Part shown: positions 40,964 to 50,919 of the stretch, one piece after another
How positions within the stretch are numbered: the stretch's first letter is position 1
Layout: each line of letters starts with the position of its first letter
Source of the DNA: Paenibacillus camelliae
GTDB taxonomy: Bacteria; Bacillota; Bacilli; Paenibacillales; Paenibacillaceae
Assembly: GCF_023715345.1 (NCBI RefSeq)
Contig: NZ_JAMBNY010000001.1
Coordinates: 744,001-808,000 of the forward strand
Reading direction: 5' to 3'
DNA length: 64,000 nucleotides
The notes under the pieces: model-generated
Databases searched by the model: none
Seen by the model: the letters and a program-made list of their open reading frames with translations, nothing else
Told to the model about the DNA's origin: nothing
Position numbers and translations under genes: made by a program

Positions 40964-43900
40964 TTAAATATTTAACCAAGGCTTTCCGCCTGTTTTCTTT
41001 TTTGTAGTTCTTTTCGTTGCTGTTTTTGTAGTCGACTGAATATTAACCTTTTTTCCGCCACGCTTCATTTTTGACGTTGCAGCAGGACTAACCTTCGTAG
41101 CTGCAGCTTGATTCATTGCTTCAAATTTGTTAGCCTGTGTTCCACCGCACCCACAGTCTGCTTGATAAGGATTAAAGTATCCGTTAGAATGACTTGCAAT
41201 ATTCATTGGTGGATACATAGCAGATTGAGCACTAATCGTGTTTGCCGCAGCAACATTACCGCTAACATTCATTGGCTGCATAAAGCCCCAGTTTGCCTGA
41301 GCAGGATACGTTGGGTACCCGTAACCATAATACGATGTTGGTTGCTGATAAGCCGTCGGATAAACCATTGGCTTTTGGTTCGCAGCAGTATAAGCTACCG
41401 CATTTGGAGCCTGGTATTGATAGAGCATATTAGAATTAGATGGTGTATTAGAAGCATAGCTCTGATATTCAAGATCAGATGGCAATGGCTTATAGCCTGC
41501 ATAGTTTGCCATTGGTGCCATTTTATTGGCAGCCATTGGAGCGATTTTATTTGCTACTGGCGCTTCATATGACATGGGTGCCATCTTGTTTGCGGCCATC
41601 GGAGCGATTTTGTTTGCTACTGGCGCTTCATATGACATTGGTGCCATCTTGTTGGCAGCCATCGGAGCGATTTTATTTGCTACTGGCGCTTCATATGACA
41701 TTGGTGCCATCTTGTTTGCGGCCATCGGAGCGATTTTGTTTGCTACTGGCGCTTCATATGACATGGGTGCCATCTTGTTTGCGGCCATCGGAGCGATTTT
41801 GTTTGCTACTGGCGCTTCATATGACATTGGTGCTACTTTGCTCGCATACGGCATCATATTCGGATATCCTGCATTTGAATTAGCTAAAGACTGTACCTTT
41901 GTAGTAGACAATGGTGCAATCGCGTTTGAATTTGCTAGCGGTGCTACCGCATTTGAGTTGCCATATGGCGACATTGCATTAGAGTTTGCTAGTGGCGCTA
42001 CCGCGTTTGAATTGCCATATGGTGACATTGCATTCGAGTTCGCTAATGGCGCTACCGCGTTTGAATTTGCTAATGGCTGTACCTTTGTTGACATTGGCGC
42101 TATGGCATTCGAGTTCGCAAGTGGACTCATTTTATTCGACTGAGCCTCAACCTTTGTCGCTAGTGGAGCCACTGCATTTGAATTGCCATATGGCGACATT
42201 GCGTTCGAATTTGCTAGCGGAGCCACCGCATTTGAGTTGCCGTATGGCGACATCGCGTTAGAGTTCGCTAACGGCTGTACCTTTGTTGACATTGGCGCTA
42301 TAGCATTCGAGTTTGCTAGTGGCGCTACTGCATTTGAGTTGCCGTATGGCGACATCGCATTCGAATTCGCTAATGGACTCACTTTATTCGATTGTGCCCC
42401 TACCTTTGTTGCAAGAGGTGCCACCGCATTCGCGTTGCCGTATGGCGACATTGCATTAGAGTTTGCTAGCGGACTCATTTTATTCGATTGTGCCCCTACC
42501 TTCGTTGCAAGAGGTGCCACCGCATTCGCGTTACCGTATGGTGACATTGCATTCGAATTCGCTAGTGGTGCGACAGCATTCGAGTTGCCATATGGTGACA
42601 TTGCATTAGAGTTTGCTAGCGACTGTACCTTTGTCGATTGAGGTGCGATTGCGTTCGAATGTCCTAGCGGCATTACTGCATTGGAATTTGCCAGCGGTGC
42701 TACCGCATTTGAGTTGCCATATAGTGACATTGCATTAGAGTTTGCTAGTGGCTGTACCTTCGACGATTGAGGTGCTATTGCGTTCGAATGTCCTAGCGGC
42801 ATTACTGCATTGGAGTTCGCTAGAGGCGCCACTTTATTTGATTGTGCTTCGATCTTCGTTCCAAGTGGAGCCACCGCATTCGAGTTCGCTAGTGGCTGCA
42901 TCTTTGTTGAAAGTGGCGCTACTGCGTTCGAGTTACCTAACGGTGCTAATTTATTCGATTGAGCTTCAATCTTCGTTGCAAGTGGAGCAACCGCGTTCGA
43001 ATTCGCTAGCGGCTGCATCTTTGTTGAAAGCGGCGCTACTGCGTTCGAGTTACCTAACGGTGCTAATTTATTCGATTGGGCTTCTACCTTCGTTGCTAAT
43101 GGGGCCACCTTATTTGATTGGGCCTCAACTTTTGTAGCTAGTGGGGCCACCTTATTCGATTGGGCTTCTACCTTTGTTGCTAGTGGAGCCACCTTATTCG
43201 ATTGAGCCTCAACTTTTGTAGCCTGCGGCATTACCTTTGCTGGCGCTTGTGCTTGCGGCATCACTTTCGCTGGCTTTTGAGCTTGAGGCATTACTTTTGC
43301 TGGCGCTTGAGGCACAACCTTCGCCGGCGCTTGTGCTTGAGGCGTTACTTTCGGTACTTCTTGAGGTGTATATTGTACATTTATCGGTGCTGTACCTTTA
43401 ATATTCGTGTTGTTTTTTCCGATTACTCCAGTATTTTTCTTACCAGTCGATGCTCCCATCATCATCGGATTAGACGCTGATTGTGCCGTTATACCTGTCG
43501 TTAGATTTTTCGGAACATTAATCACTTGACCAGGTGATAGCTGATCCGGATTACTTAACTGACCGTTTGCCGCAACTAATGCGTCTAATGAAACATTCCA
43601 TTGCTGTGACAATTTCCAAAGCGTGTCACCAGGCTGAATCGTATACGTTTGAACAGCATCAGGTGCAGGAGTAGAAGCAGCTGGTTTTGGAACAACGATT
43701 TTCGTTCCAATTAGCAGATTACTTCCATCACCTAAGCCCGGATTCAATGCCATTAAATATTCCAATGTAATGCCGTTTTGCTCAGCGATTTTATTTAATG
43801 TATCGCCTGCTACAACCGTATGGATATGGAATCCTGGCATAATTTGTTCGATCACAGAACCAACAGATGGAAGCGAATGTCCTTGCTCTGGATTAAACAA

Positions 43901-44299
43901 TTGCGAAATTGGAACAGCTTGAGCTGAAACCATAGAAGCTGAAGCTGAGTGAGCATGGGCACCACTCGATTTCGGAATATTTACGATTTCGCCTGCCATC
44001 ATCACATTCGGATTTTTGATATGCTGGTTAGCGGCGATGAGAGTGGAAAGAGGCACGCCCCATTCTTGAGAAAGCTTCCACATCGTATCGCCAGTTTTTA
44101 CCACATGCTGATGTATAATATTATCGTGTGATTGTCCGCTATGACCTGAGGATGACGATGGAATCTTTATCTTCATGCCAATTTGTAAATTGTTCGGGTC
44201 TATTCCTGGATTAGCGTTGACGAGTTCGGCAACGGAAACATGATATTTTTGAGCGAGGTGATGCAGCGTGTCACCCTGCTTAATAATGTGTATCTTCAC
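40964..44299 (-). CDS. safA: SafA-like spore coat assembly protein with LysM domains and long repeats
   Basis: A 1111-residue protein. Four LysM domains (about 1-47, 64-109, 160-205, 217-263) each with a QGDTL/TGDTM/AGDTL/PGDTL core should bind spore peptidoglycan. After a Gln/Ala/Pro-rich stretch come KVEAQSNK.APLAT repeats, then about 27 exact NSNA units in VAPLA/MSPYG contexts, then five 21-residue repeats (MSYEAPVANKIAPMA + ANKMAP). The tail is Tyr/Pro-rich with DCGCGG and a Lys/Thr-rich end. The true start is the GTG at 44299: AGGAGG lies inside the longer frame. SafA identity rests on the LysM N-terminus, context and architecture. Confidence 0.85.
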   Translation of the reverse strand: MKIHIIKQGDTLHHLAQKYHVSVAELVNANPGIDPNNLQIGMKIKIPSSSSGHSGQSHDNIIHQHVVKTGDTMWKLSQEWGVPLSTLIAANQHIKNPNVMMAGEIVNIPKSSGAHAHSASASMVSAQAVPISQLFNPEQGHSLPSVGSVIEQIMPGFHIHTVVAGDTLNKIAEQNGITLEYLMALNPGLGDGSNLLIGTKIVVPKPAASTPAPDAVQTYTIQPGDTLWKLSQQWNVSLDALVAANGQLSNPDQLSPGQVINVPKNLTTGITAQSASNPMMMGASTGKKNTGVIGKNNTNIKGTAPINVQYTPQEVPKVTPQAQAPAKVVPQAPAKVMPQAQKPAKVMPQAQAPAKVMPQATKVEAQSNKVAPLATKVEAQSNKVAPLATKVEAQSNKVAPLATKVEAQSNKLAPLGNSNAVAPLSTKMQPLANSNAVAPLATKIEAQSNKLAPLGNSNAVAPLSTKMQPLANSNAVAPLGTKIEAQSNKVAPLANSNAVMPLGHSNAIAPQSSKVQPLANSNAMSLYGNSNAVAPLANSNAVMPLGHSNAIAPQSTKVQSLANSNAMSPYGNSNAVAPLANSNAMSPYGNANAVAPLATKVGAQSNKMSPLANSNAMSPYGNANAVAPLATKVGAQSNKVSPLANSNAMSPYGNSNAVAPLANSNAIAPMSTKVQPLANSNAMSPYGNSNAVAPLANSNAMSPYGNSNAVAPLATKVEAQSNKMSPLANSNAIAPMSTKVQPLANSNAVAPLANSNAMSPYGNSNAVAPLANSNAMSPYGNSNAVAPLANSNAIAPLSTTKVQSLANSNAGYPNMMPYASKVAPMSYEAPVANKIAPMAANKMAPMSYEAPVANKIAPMAANKMAPMSYEAPVANKIAPMAANKMAPMSYEAPVANKIAPMAANKMAPMSYEAPVANKIAPMAANKMAPMANYAGYKPLPSDLEYQSYASNTPSNSNMLYQYQAPNAVAYTAANQKPMVYPTAYQQPTSYYGYGYPTYPAQANWGFMQPMNVSGNVAAANTISAQSAMYPPMNIASHSNGYFNPYQADCGCGGTQANKFEAMNQAAATKVSPAATSKMKRGGKKVNIQSTTKTATKRTTKKKTGGKPWLNI
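41532..41846. repeat. Five-copy 63-bp coding tandem repeat in safA
   Basis: Units start at 41532, 41595, 41658, 41721 and 41784, exactly 63 bases apart, with a few silent changes. They encode a 21-residue repeat. The neighbouring NSNA region (about 41850-43030) is a less regular repeat. Confidence 0.97.
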
Positions 44300-44523
44300 T
44301 ACTTGATTCCTCCTATACAAGATGTACTCGCCTACGGGCTTTTGCCGTATTTTAGTCTATACATCCTATGCAGGAAGTGGGCAGTCGTCACCGAAATTAG
44401 CAAAAATTTTAGAGGTTATTCGCCCAATCTTCAATTTCTCATCTTTCAACATCTATTTTTAACGTACGTTTCCTATTCATGCTAATCCATAACAACCAAG
44501 TAAAATACCTATACAAATAAAAA

Positions 44524-44568
44524 AAGATATTTATTAATGAACGCGAAAGCTTCACTAATAAATATCTT
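44524..44568 (-). terminator. Terminator after pheA
   Basis: An 18-base stem AAGATATTTATTA.TGAA/TTCA.TAATAAATATCTT with one mismatch, followed by T residues on the minus strand. The bases from 44300 to 44523 hold no gene I can support; a sporulation promoter for safA is expected there but not identified. Confidence 0.9.
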
Positions 44569-44592
44569 CAAGATAGCGGCTGATACTAAGCG

Positions 44593-45486
44593 TTATACAT
44601 GCTGCTTAGCAGTAAGTTGATCATACGTGTAGCTTGGATAGCAACCAAGTACTCGAACATGGCAACCAATAGCTTCTATTTCCTTAAGTGCCATTTGCAG
44701 GAGCAGCTCATTTAATGAGTATTTAATCTCAATGTAAAAATAATAGCTGCCTAGCTTCTTTTTCGTTGGTCTTGATTCAATTCTAGATAAATTAATCCGT
44801 CTCCAAGCAAATGCAGATAGAACTTGATGTAGCGCACCAGGAAAATCCTCTGGTAATGTAATTAATATACTCGTACGAATTTGCTCCGTCTCCAAGCCCT
44901 GATACGGTTTATTGCCTACTAAAAAAAAGCGAGTATAGTTATTTTGATGATCAGTGACAGATTCTGCAATGATATCTAAACCATTGTTGATCGCAGCTGT
45001 CTTAGTCCCTATTGCGAACATCCCCTCGTTCGGATGATCTTTAACAATACGTACTGATTCGGCAGTACTGCTTACATGCTCTGTCTCTGCATGTGGGAGA
45101 TGCTTGCGAATAAAATTCAAACACTGAGACATTGCAACAGGATGACTGATTACTTTCTTTATACGAGAATAATCGATCTCTCCTCGCTCATCCTCAAGTT
45201 CTACACGGCGTCCGATCAGGTTTTGATTTGAAGGATATACCCATTCTGCTTGAATCGGCAAATCCACCTCATGAACAAGCCAATCCAAATGCAACGAAAC
45301 AGACCCATCAATCGTGTTTTCAATAGGTATGACACTATATTGGCTTATATCATTAACTGTCGATAAAAACACGTCTGATATCATCCGATGATGCCGATAC
45401 TGTACTTGATCATCTTCATCTTGAAAAAATAGCTTTGCCGCTTCATCAGAAACCGACCCTGCTGGTAATAGCGCTACCGTTTTCAT
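44593..45486 (-). CDS. pheA: Prephenate dehydratase
   Basis: A 297-residue enzyme making phenylpyruvate from prephenate. The type 2 periplasmic-binding-like catalytic domain has VIPIENTIDGSVSLHLDWL and the NNYTRFFLVG motif with the catalytic Thr. A C-terminal ACT domain (SILITLPEDFPGALHQVLSAF, ESRPTKKKLGSYYFYIEI) gives phenylalanine feedback. Its ATG overlaps the thrB stop by one base, so translation is coupled. It is last in pheB-hom-thrB-pheA. Confidence 0.96.
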   Translation of the reverse strand: MKTVALLPAGSVSDEAAKLFFQDEDDQVQYRHHRMISDVFLSTVNDISQYSVIPIENTIDGSVSLHLDWLVHEVDLPIQAEWVYPSNQNLIGRRVELEDERGEIDYSRIKKVISHPVAMSQCLNFIRKHLPHAETEHVSSTAESVRIVKDHPNEGMFAIGTKTAAINNGLDIIAESVTDHQNNYTRFFLVGNKPYQGLETEQIRTSILITLPEDFPGALHQVLSAFAWRRINLSRIESRPTKKKLGSYYFYIEIKYSLNELLLQMALKEIEAIGCHVRVLGCYPSYTYDQLTAKQHV

Positions 45487-46469
45487 CAGTAACCTTCCCC
45501 TTTGACAAGTTCCATAAATGGTAAATCATGCACTGCATTTACTGATTCGTAAATTACTCGAGCACCGAAATGATCGGGAGTAAGCCATAGCGTCTCTGCG
45601 CTAATTCCTTCACGCTTCATCGTCTCATTCATAAATTGTTCAAGCTGTTCCTTGCTATCACTATGACAATCGACAAATGCGATTAGCGTTGGTCCTGCAC
45701 CGCTTAAAGCTGCGCCAAGCGCTCCATAATCAACTGCGTGCTCTAATATATAACTCATACCAGGGATGAGAGCTGCACGATAAGGCTGATGGATTCGGTC
45801 CTGCATAGCTTGACGAATAAGCTGCAGCTGTCCACTTGCCAGCGCCGCAACAAGCAGTGAGCTTCGTCCTATATTAAACACAACATCTTGCTTCGTATAC
45901 TGCTCAGGTAAAGCATGTCTAGCCTTTTCCGTTGATAATTGAAAATTCGGTATGATAACAAGTGTTTCCAGCGCATTAGCTGGTGTGATTTTAACATAGG
46001 GAGCGTCGATGCCATCCCATGATGAAACGATAATTCCACCAAGCAAGGATGCCCCGACATTGTCGGGATGTCCTTCAAGCTCTGTTGCCATATGGAAAAG
46101 CTCTTGATCTGAAAATTTCTTCCCTAGCATCTCATTGGCAGCTACAAGAGCTCCAACTATTGCCGATGCACTGCTTCCTAGGCCTCTCGTTAATGGGATT
46201 TCACTATACATGCTAATCTTTAAGGGCTGTTCCTCTAAACCTGCTTTGGCAAACAGCTGCTGTGCTACCTTATATACAAGGTTTCTAGTATCGGTTGGCA
46301 GCTCCTCCATGCCATCTCCGTACAGGTGTACTTCTGTAGTCTCCGCTACTGACAGCTCAAGCCAGGCATACAATGATAAAGCCATGCCTAATGCATCAAA
46401 GCCTGGCCCTAGATTAGCTGTACTTGCAGGTATTTTCACGACTACTGTCTCATTTACTATATTATTCAT
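45486..46469 (-). CDS. thrB: Homoserine kinase
   Basis: A 327-residue GHMP kinase that phosphorylates homoserine for threonine synthesis. It starts VVVKIPASTANLGPGFDALG, and has the ATP loop PLTRGLGSSASAIVGAL and the C-terminal GAALSGAGPTLIAF. It starts six bases after hom. Threonine synthase (thrC) is not in this window. Confidence 0.96.
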   Translation of the reverse strand: MNNIVNETVVVKIPASTANLGPGFDALGMALSLYAWLELSVAETTEVHLYGDGMEELPTDTRNLVYKVAQQLFAKAGLEEQPLKISMYSEIPLTRGLGSSASAIVGALVAANEMLGKKFSDQELFHMATELEGHPDNVGASLLGGIIVSSWDGIDAPYVKITPANALETLVIIPNFQLSTEKARHALPEQYTKQDVVFNIGRSSLLVAALASGQLQLIRQAMQDRIHQPYRAALIPGMSYILEHAVDYGALGAALSGAGPTLIAFVDCHSDSKEQLEQFMNETMKREGISAETLWLTPDHFGARVIYESVNAVHDLPFMELVKGEGY

Positions 46470-46475
46470 CTGTTC

Positions 46476-47762
46476 CTATCCTTCTACTCGATATACGCTT
46501 TTCACTTGATGGATAACGTCCATGCCTTTGAATGAATTCAGCAAGCTTTGAATCGCTGCTTTGCTAGCGTCATGGGTAATAACTATAATTTCTGCTGTAC
46601 TAGCATTTGGATTTGCCTGTTGAAGTACAGATTCTAGGCTGACTTCATTTTTCGCAAGCTCCTGAGTAATTTGTGCAAGCACCCCTGCACGATCGGCTAC
46701 TTCAAGCAGTAAGAAATATTTCGAAGAAATCTGCTCATCTGTTTTTAATACCGTTTGCTTATAAGGAGCTACAACACGCTTGCCATTAATGCCAAGCTTC
46801 ATATTTTTACCTATCGCTACCAAGTCAGCTACTACAGAGGTTGCGGTCGGTAATTCACCTGCTCCAGCTCCGTAAAACATCGTTTCGCCAACAGCTTCCC
46901 CTGTTACAAGCACAGCGTTAAACACTCCGTTAACGGACGCAATCGGATGCGCATTGCTTACCATTGTTGGCTGAACAGACACACTTACTTGATTCTCATC
47001 ACATTCTGCGATGCCAAGCAGCTTAAGCTGGTATCCCAATCGCTTCGCATATTGAATATCTTCCTTCGTAACCGTTGATATACCTTCCACAGAAACATCC
47101 TTCAGCTCCACATTCGTATGGAAGCCTAAGCGTGCCAAAATCGTCATCTTGCGTGCAGCGTCGAGTCCCTCTACATCGCTTGTAGGATCTGCTTCTGCAT
47201 AGCCTAGCTCCTGTGCTTCTTTCAATACATCAGCGTACGAGGCACCCTCCTGCGTCATCTTCGTTAAGATATAATTCGTTGTACCATTCACAATACCCAT
47301 GATCTTCGTAATGCGATCTGAAGAAAAACCATCTACAAGTGTACGGATGATTGGTATACCACCTGCAACACTCGCTTCATAATAGATATCACAGCCATTG
47401 CGCTGTGCAAGCTCTAGAAGCTCCGCACCATATAGCGCCATTAGATCCTTATTGGCTGTTACAACATGTTTTCCTTGGTTAAGAGCTTCTACGATGTAAT
47501 CCTTCGTCGCATCTGTGCCGCCCATCACCTCAATGATGACGTCAATTTCAGGATGACGAATGACATCATAAGCATCCTCTGTTAGCTTGCTTTGGTCGAT
47601 TGCAATGCTACGTGGTTTGTTGACGTTGGATACTAATACTTTTACGATCTCAATCGCACTACCAACCTGCTTATTGAGATCCTCCTGATGATTCTCAAGA
47701 ATGCGGACAACACCTGTTCCAACCGTACCCAATCCTAATAACCCTACTTTAACTGGCTTCAT
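46476..47762 (-). CDS. hom: Homoserine dehydrogenase
   Basis: A 428-residue NAD(P)H enzyme of the aspartate pathway. The Rossmann start VKVGLLGLGTVGTGVVRIL, then TANKDLMALYGAELLELA, VAGGIPIIRTL, NGTTNYILTKM and EADPTSDVEGLDAARKM mark the catalytic domain. A C-terminal ACT domain (LLLEVADRAGVLAQITQEL) suggests threonine feedback. It lies 34 bases after pheB. Confidence 0.97.
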   Translation of the reverse strand: MKPVKVGLLGLGTVGTGVVRILENHQEDLNKQVGSAIEIVKVLVSNVNKPRSIAIDQSKLTEDAYDVIRHPEIDVIIEVMGGTDATKDYIVEALNQGKHVVTANKDLMALYGAELLELAQRNGCDIYYEASVAGGIPIIRTLVDGFSSDRITKIMGIVNGTTNYILTKMTQEGASYADVLKEAQELGYAEADPTSDVEGLDAARKMTILARLGFHTNVELKDVSVEGISTVTKEDIQYAKRLGYQLKLLGIAECDENQVSVSVQPTMVSNAHPIASVNGVFNAVLVTGEAVGETMFYGAGAGELPTATSVVADLVAIGKNMKLGINGKRVVAPYKQTVLKTDEQISSKYFLLLEVADRAGVLAQITQELAKNEVSLESVLQQANPNASTAEIIVITHDASKAAIQSLLNSFKGMDVIHQVKSVYRVEG

Positions 47763-47796
47763 CTCTATCCCTCCACTTGTGGTTCGTTTTACTTTT

Positions 47797-48234
47797 CTAT
47801 CCTTGCCCTATGACAGCTGCATGTCTAACGCCTGACTGTGTCTTAAGCAGCTCTATAAATGGATCCATGTCCATATTAAGCTTCGATACATCGACCGACA
47901 GCACGACATTCGCGTATCCCTGTAATGGAATGCTTTGATTCATCGTCAGCACATTCCCCTCGCTGGCTGCGATAATAGCTAATACATTAGACAATACACC
48001 AGATCGGTGCTCCAAGTCCATGGCTACCGTAATAATATGCTCCTTGGAAATCTCTGCTAGTGCATAAACGCCATCCTTGTACTTATAGTACGCACTTCGA
48101 CTTAATCCGACGCGTTCAACAGCTTCATTGATTGTTTGAGCTTTGCCGCTTTTTAGAATGTCCTTTACCTGAATCGTTTTTACGATCGCTTCAGGTAAAA
48201 TATCCTCTCGAACGACATAAAATCGAGCCGTCAT
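47797..48234 (-). CDS. pheB: ACT domain protein PheB
   Basis: A 145-residue protein with an N-terminal HTH-like stretch (LKSGKAQTINEAVERVGLSR) and a C-terminal ACT domain (TVAMDLEHRSGVLSNVLAII). The family is near pheA in Bacillales; its role is probably regulatory. The ATG at 48234 is seven bases after AGGAGG; an adjacent ATG at 48237 is also possible. It is the first gene of pheB-hom-thrB-pheA. Confidence 0.92.
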   Translation of the reverse strand: MTARFYVVREDILPEAIVKTIQVKDILKSGKAQTINEAVERVGLSRSAYYKYKDGVYALAEISKEHIITVAMDLEHRSGVLSNVLAIIAASEGNVLTMNQSIPLQGYANVVLSVDVSKLNMDMDPFIELLKTQSGVRHAAVIGQG

Positions 48235-48277
48235 CATCTGTCCTCCTAGCAAAGACATATGTTTTCTTATAGTGGAC

Positions 48278-48306
48278 ATTATATACAATTCCGTGTTCTA
48301 TTTCAA
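48278..48306 (-). promoter_or_regulatory. Promoter of pheB-hom-thrB-pheA
   Basis: TTGAAA (48301-48306), 17 bases, TATAAT (48278-48283) on the minus strand, directly after the obg terminator. Confidence 0.85.
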
Positions 48307-48320
48307 TAGGTATTAACAAA

Positions 48321-48354
48321 AAAGACGATAGCGGATATGTCCACGATCGTCTTT
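48321..48354 (-). terminator. Terminator after obg
   Basis: Stem AAAGACGAT/ATCGTCTTT with T residues on the minus strand, 14 bases past the obg stop. Confidence 0.9.
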
Positions 48355-48367
48355 CGTCAGTATGTCA

Positions 48368-49705
48368 TTAATCGTATGGATTGTAATCAGAGCCTTCAAA
48401 AAACTCAAATGCAAAATCACCTATCCGCACCGTATCGCCATCTCTTGCTCCACGTCTACGAAGCTCTTCATCAACACCCATACGGCGCAGCATGCGTGCA
48501 AAACGCATAACCGCATCGTAGCTGGTCATATTAAAGCGCTGCATATAGCGCTCAATTGCTTCACTTTCAACAACATAATCTTCATTATCACGCTTAACCG
48601 TGAAGTCCGCTTCTTTCTTACGCTCGTATTTGAACACCTTACGCTCTGATTGATCAGCAGTCGCAATATTCTGCTCTTCTTCTTCAGCAAGCTGCTTCTC
48701 TACTACTTCTAGAACATCTGCTGCCTTATAGATCAGATCATTGATCCCTTCCTTCGTTAGAGAAGAAATTGGCATAATGATGTGCTCCTTGTCGTCATAC
48801 GCCTTTAGCTGCTCCATAAAGATTGGGAAATTCTCCTCTGCCTCAGGCATATCCATCTTATTCACAGCTATGATCTGCGGTCGTTCTGCAAGCTTCTCAT
48901 TGTACAGTTTTAGCTCGTTATTAATTTTAATCCAATCCTCAAACGGATCACGTCCATCTGTCGCAGCCATATCGATGACATGAATAATAACCTTTGTACG
49001 CTCCACATGTCTTAGAAACTCATGACCAAGGCCTACGCCCTCATGAGCACCTTCAATTAGTCCTGGAAGATCAGCCATAACGAAGCTGCGTCCATCCCCA
49101 ACATCGACAACGCCTAAGTTAGGAGATATCGTTGTAAAATGGTAAGCACCGATCTTCGGTCTCGCTCCCGATACAACGGATAGCAGTGTTGATTTCCCAA
49201 CACTCGGAAATCCAACCAAGCCAACGTCCGCCATAACCTTCAATTCAAGAACTACCCAGCGCTCTTCACCAGGCTCACCGTTCTCCGAAATGTATGGAGC
49301 TGGATTCGATGGTGTTGCAAATCTCATATTGCCTCGGCCACCGCGACCACCCTTTGCAATAACAACCTCTTGTCCATGTCTTGTCAGGTCGGCCAAAACC
49401 TCACCTGTATCGTCATCTGTTACAACCGTTCCAGGCGGGATACGAACAACGGTATCTTCCGCAGATGCACCATGCATTCCTTTTACCTTACCGCGTTCAC
49501 CACGGCTAGCCTTAAAGTGTTTTTGATAACGGAAATCCATTAGCGTTCTTAATCCTTCGTCCACACGAAAAATCAAATTACCGCCGTTACCACCGTCTCC
49601 ACCGTACGGCCCGCCATTCTCTACATATTTTTCACGACGGAACGAGATTAAACCATCGCCACCGTCTCCGCCTTTTACAAATATCTTTGCTTTATCGACA
49701 AACAT
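48368..49705 (-). CDS. obg: GTPase Obg (CgtA)
   Basis: A 445-residue ribosome-associated GTPase. The Gly-rich Obg domain ([35 protein letters not shown]) is followed by the G domain with [32 protein letters not shown] and NKMDMPE, and a C-terminal OCT domain ending [20 protein letters not shown] precedes the ATG at 49705. It lies 13 bases after spo0B, as in B. subtilis, where Obg affects sporulation and stress response. Confidence 0.97.
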   Translation of the reverse strand: MFVDKAKIFVKGGDGGDGLISFRREKYVENGGPYGGDGGNGGNLIFRVDEGLRTLMDFRYQKHFKASRGERGKVKGMHGASAEDTVVRIPPGTVVTDDDTGEVLADLTRHGQEVVIAKGGRGGRGNMRFATPSNPAPYISENGEPGEERWVVLELKVMADVGLVGFPSVGKSTLLSVVSGARPKIGAYHFTTISPNLGVVDVGDGRSFVMADLPGLIEGAHEGVGLGHEFLRHVERTKVIIHVIDMAATDGRDPFEDWIKINNELKLYNEKLAERPQIIAVNKMDMPEAEENFPIFMEQLKAYDDKEHIIMPISSLTKEGINDLIYKAADVLEVVEKQLAEEEEQNIATADQSERKVFKYERKKEADFTVKRDNEDYVVESEAIERYMQRFNMTSYDAVMRFARMLRRMGVDEELRRRGARDGDTVRIGDFAFEFFEGSDYNPYD

Positions 49706-49718
49706 GACTTGCCTCCGT

Positions 49719-50450
49719 TCATACCTTAGTAATCTGCAAATCAAGCTGATCGGGTCTTAACGCTCCGATAATTTGTGCAGAACTATTCTCATTCAACTGA
49801 TGCTCTATTTTTTCTTTCCACAATGACTCATTCATTATGCTTCCATGATATAGAAACTGTATATGTAGATCGTTTGATTTTTTTGCAAATGTTAATTTAA
49901 GCAGCTGATCCTCTCCAGCTTTACTAGCATAGAGACGATATATAGACAATATTTCAATAATAAGCTCACCTAGCTGCTGATCTTCTATATGAATCGATTC
50001 TCGATCATGTTCATATTCAAAGCTGATATCTAGCCTAATACTGCTTGGATAACTGCGGAAGCCAAGCAAATAGCTGACTAAATGTGGCTCCTGCAGTTTG
50101 GAGACGCTACTCTCAGCTAACATTTTAACCTTAATTCGTTCTACATATTCAGCTACTCGCTCCTGCTTTCCAAGCTTGACATAGCCGAATAGCACCTGAA
50201 GGTCGTTCATCCAATCATGTCGATGATGATTCATAACTGTGATCCATTGCTTGTGCGTTGAGCGAATCGTACTTGCCAGCTGCTCTTTATGCTGCTTCTG
50301 ATGCACCCTTACATCCACTAATCCAAGCACTGCTACCCATATTACAGCAAGCAGATTAACTAGGCTGTGGCCTGGCCATACGATGATGAATAATGCAGGA
50401 ATAATTGCAGTAAGCCAAAGCCACAGCCGCCACCTAAACCAACCTTTCAT
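49719..50450 (-). CDS. spo0B: Spo0B-like sporulation phosphotransferase
   Basis: A 243-residue protein with two N-terminal hydrophobic segments ([32 protein letters not shown]), absent from B. subtilis Spo0B. Near residue 75, [20 protein letters not shown] carries the phosphorylated His of the four-helix hairpin; a degenerate histidine-kinase-like C-terminal domain follows. It should pass phosphate between Spo0F and Spo0A. Position between rpmA and obg supports the name. Confidence 0.88.
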   Translation of the reverse strand: MKGWFRWRLWLWLTAIIPALFIIVWPGHSLVNLLAVIWVAVLGLVDVRVHQKQHKEQLASTIRSTHKQWITVMNHHRHDWMNDLQVLFGYVKLGKQERVAEYVERIKVKMLAESSVSKLQEPHLVSYLLGFRSYPSSIRLDISFEYEHDRESIHIEDQQLGELIIEILSIYRLYASKAGEDQLLKLTFAKKSNDLHIQFLYHGSIMNESLWKEKIEHQLNENSSAQIIGALRPDQLDLQITKV

Positions 50451-50465
50451 CTAAACCAACCTTTC
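50434..50465. repeat. 15-bp direct repeat at the spo0B start
   Basis: CTAAACCAACCTTTC occurs at 50434-50448 and 50451-50465, so codons 2-6 of spo0B and its upstream AAAGG site are copies of one another. Confidence 0.8.
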
Positions 50466-50540
50466 GCACAAACGCTAAATGCCTATCACTGCTTTCAATT
50501 CCGACAACTCTAGCCGGTCACTGAATATGTCTTATATTAA

Positions 50541-50578
50541 AAATAGCCCCGACCATGCAATGCTGGAAGGGGCTATTT
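50541..50578 (-). terminator. Terminator after rpmA
   Basis: Stem AAATAGCCCC/GGGGCTATTT with T residues on the minus strand. It separates rplU-prp-rpmA from spo0B-obg. Confidence 0.92.
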
Positions 50579-50583
50579 CCTTA

Positions 50584-50892
50584 TTAAGCTTCTGCTGCGG
50601 CAACTGGTGCCATTTCAACTGGGTATACGCTCACTTTTTTGCGATCACGACCCCAACGCTCGAACTTAACTACGCCATCAATCTTAGCGTATAGTGTATC
50701 GTCTTTACCGATGCCTACGTTAGTTCCTGGGTGAATTTTTGTACCGCGTTGACGATACAAAATGCTTCCGCCTGAAACTACTTGACCATCAGCGCGTTTA
50801 GCGCCAAGACGCTTTGCGTGAGAATCACGACCGTTCTTAGTAGAACCTACACCTTTTTTGGATGCGAACAACTGAAGATTTAATTTCAACAT
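50584..50892 (-). CDS. rpmA: 50S ribosomal protein L27
   Basis: A 102-residue ribosomal protein near the peptidyl-transferase centre. The N-terminus [17 protein letters not shown] contains the Firmicute extension that is removed by the Prp protease after LQLF, exposing the functional ASKKG end. [20 protein letters not shown] is the conserved core. It is the third gene of rplU-prp-rpmA. Confidence 0.98.
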   Translation of the reverse strand: MLKLNLQLFASKKGVGSTKNGRDSHAKRLGAKRADGQVVSGGSILYRQRGTKIHPGTNVGIGKDDTLYAKIDGVVKFERWGRDRKKVSVYPVEMAPVAAAEA

Positions 50893-50919
50893 CTCGTGTC
50901 CCTCCTTCTTTCGATGATT

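Noticed and set aside
41479-43137. Several long plus-strand open frames opposite safA
   Set aside because: They mirror the tandem repeats of safA, have no ribosome sites and encode repeat-only peptides. safA has LysM domains, a clear start and a terminator.
41532-43200. CRISPR-like regular repeats
   Set aside because: The 63-bp units are contiguous coding repeats without unique spacers and no cas genes are nearby.
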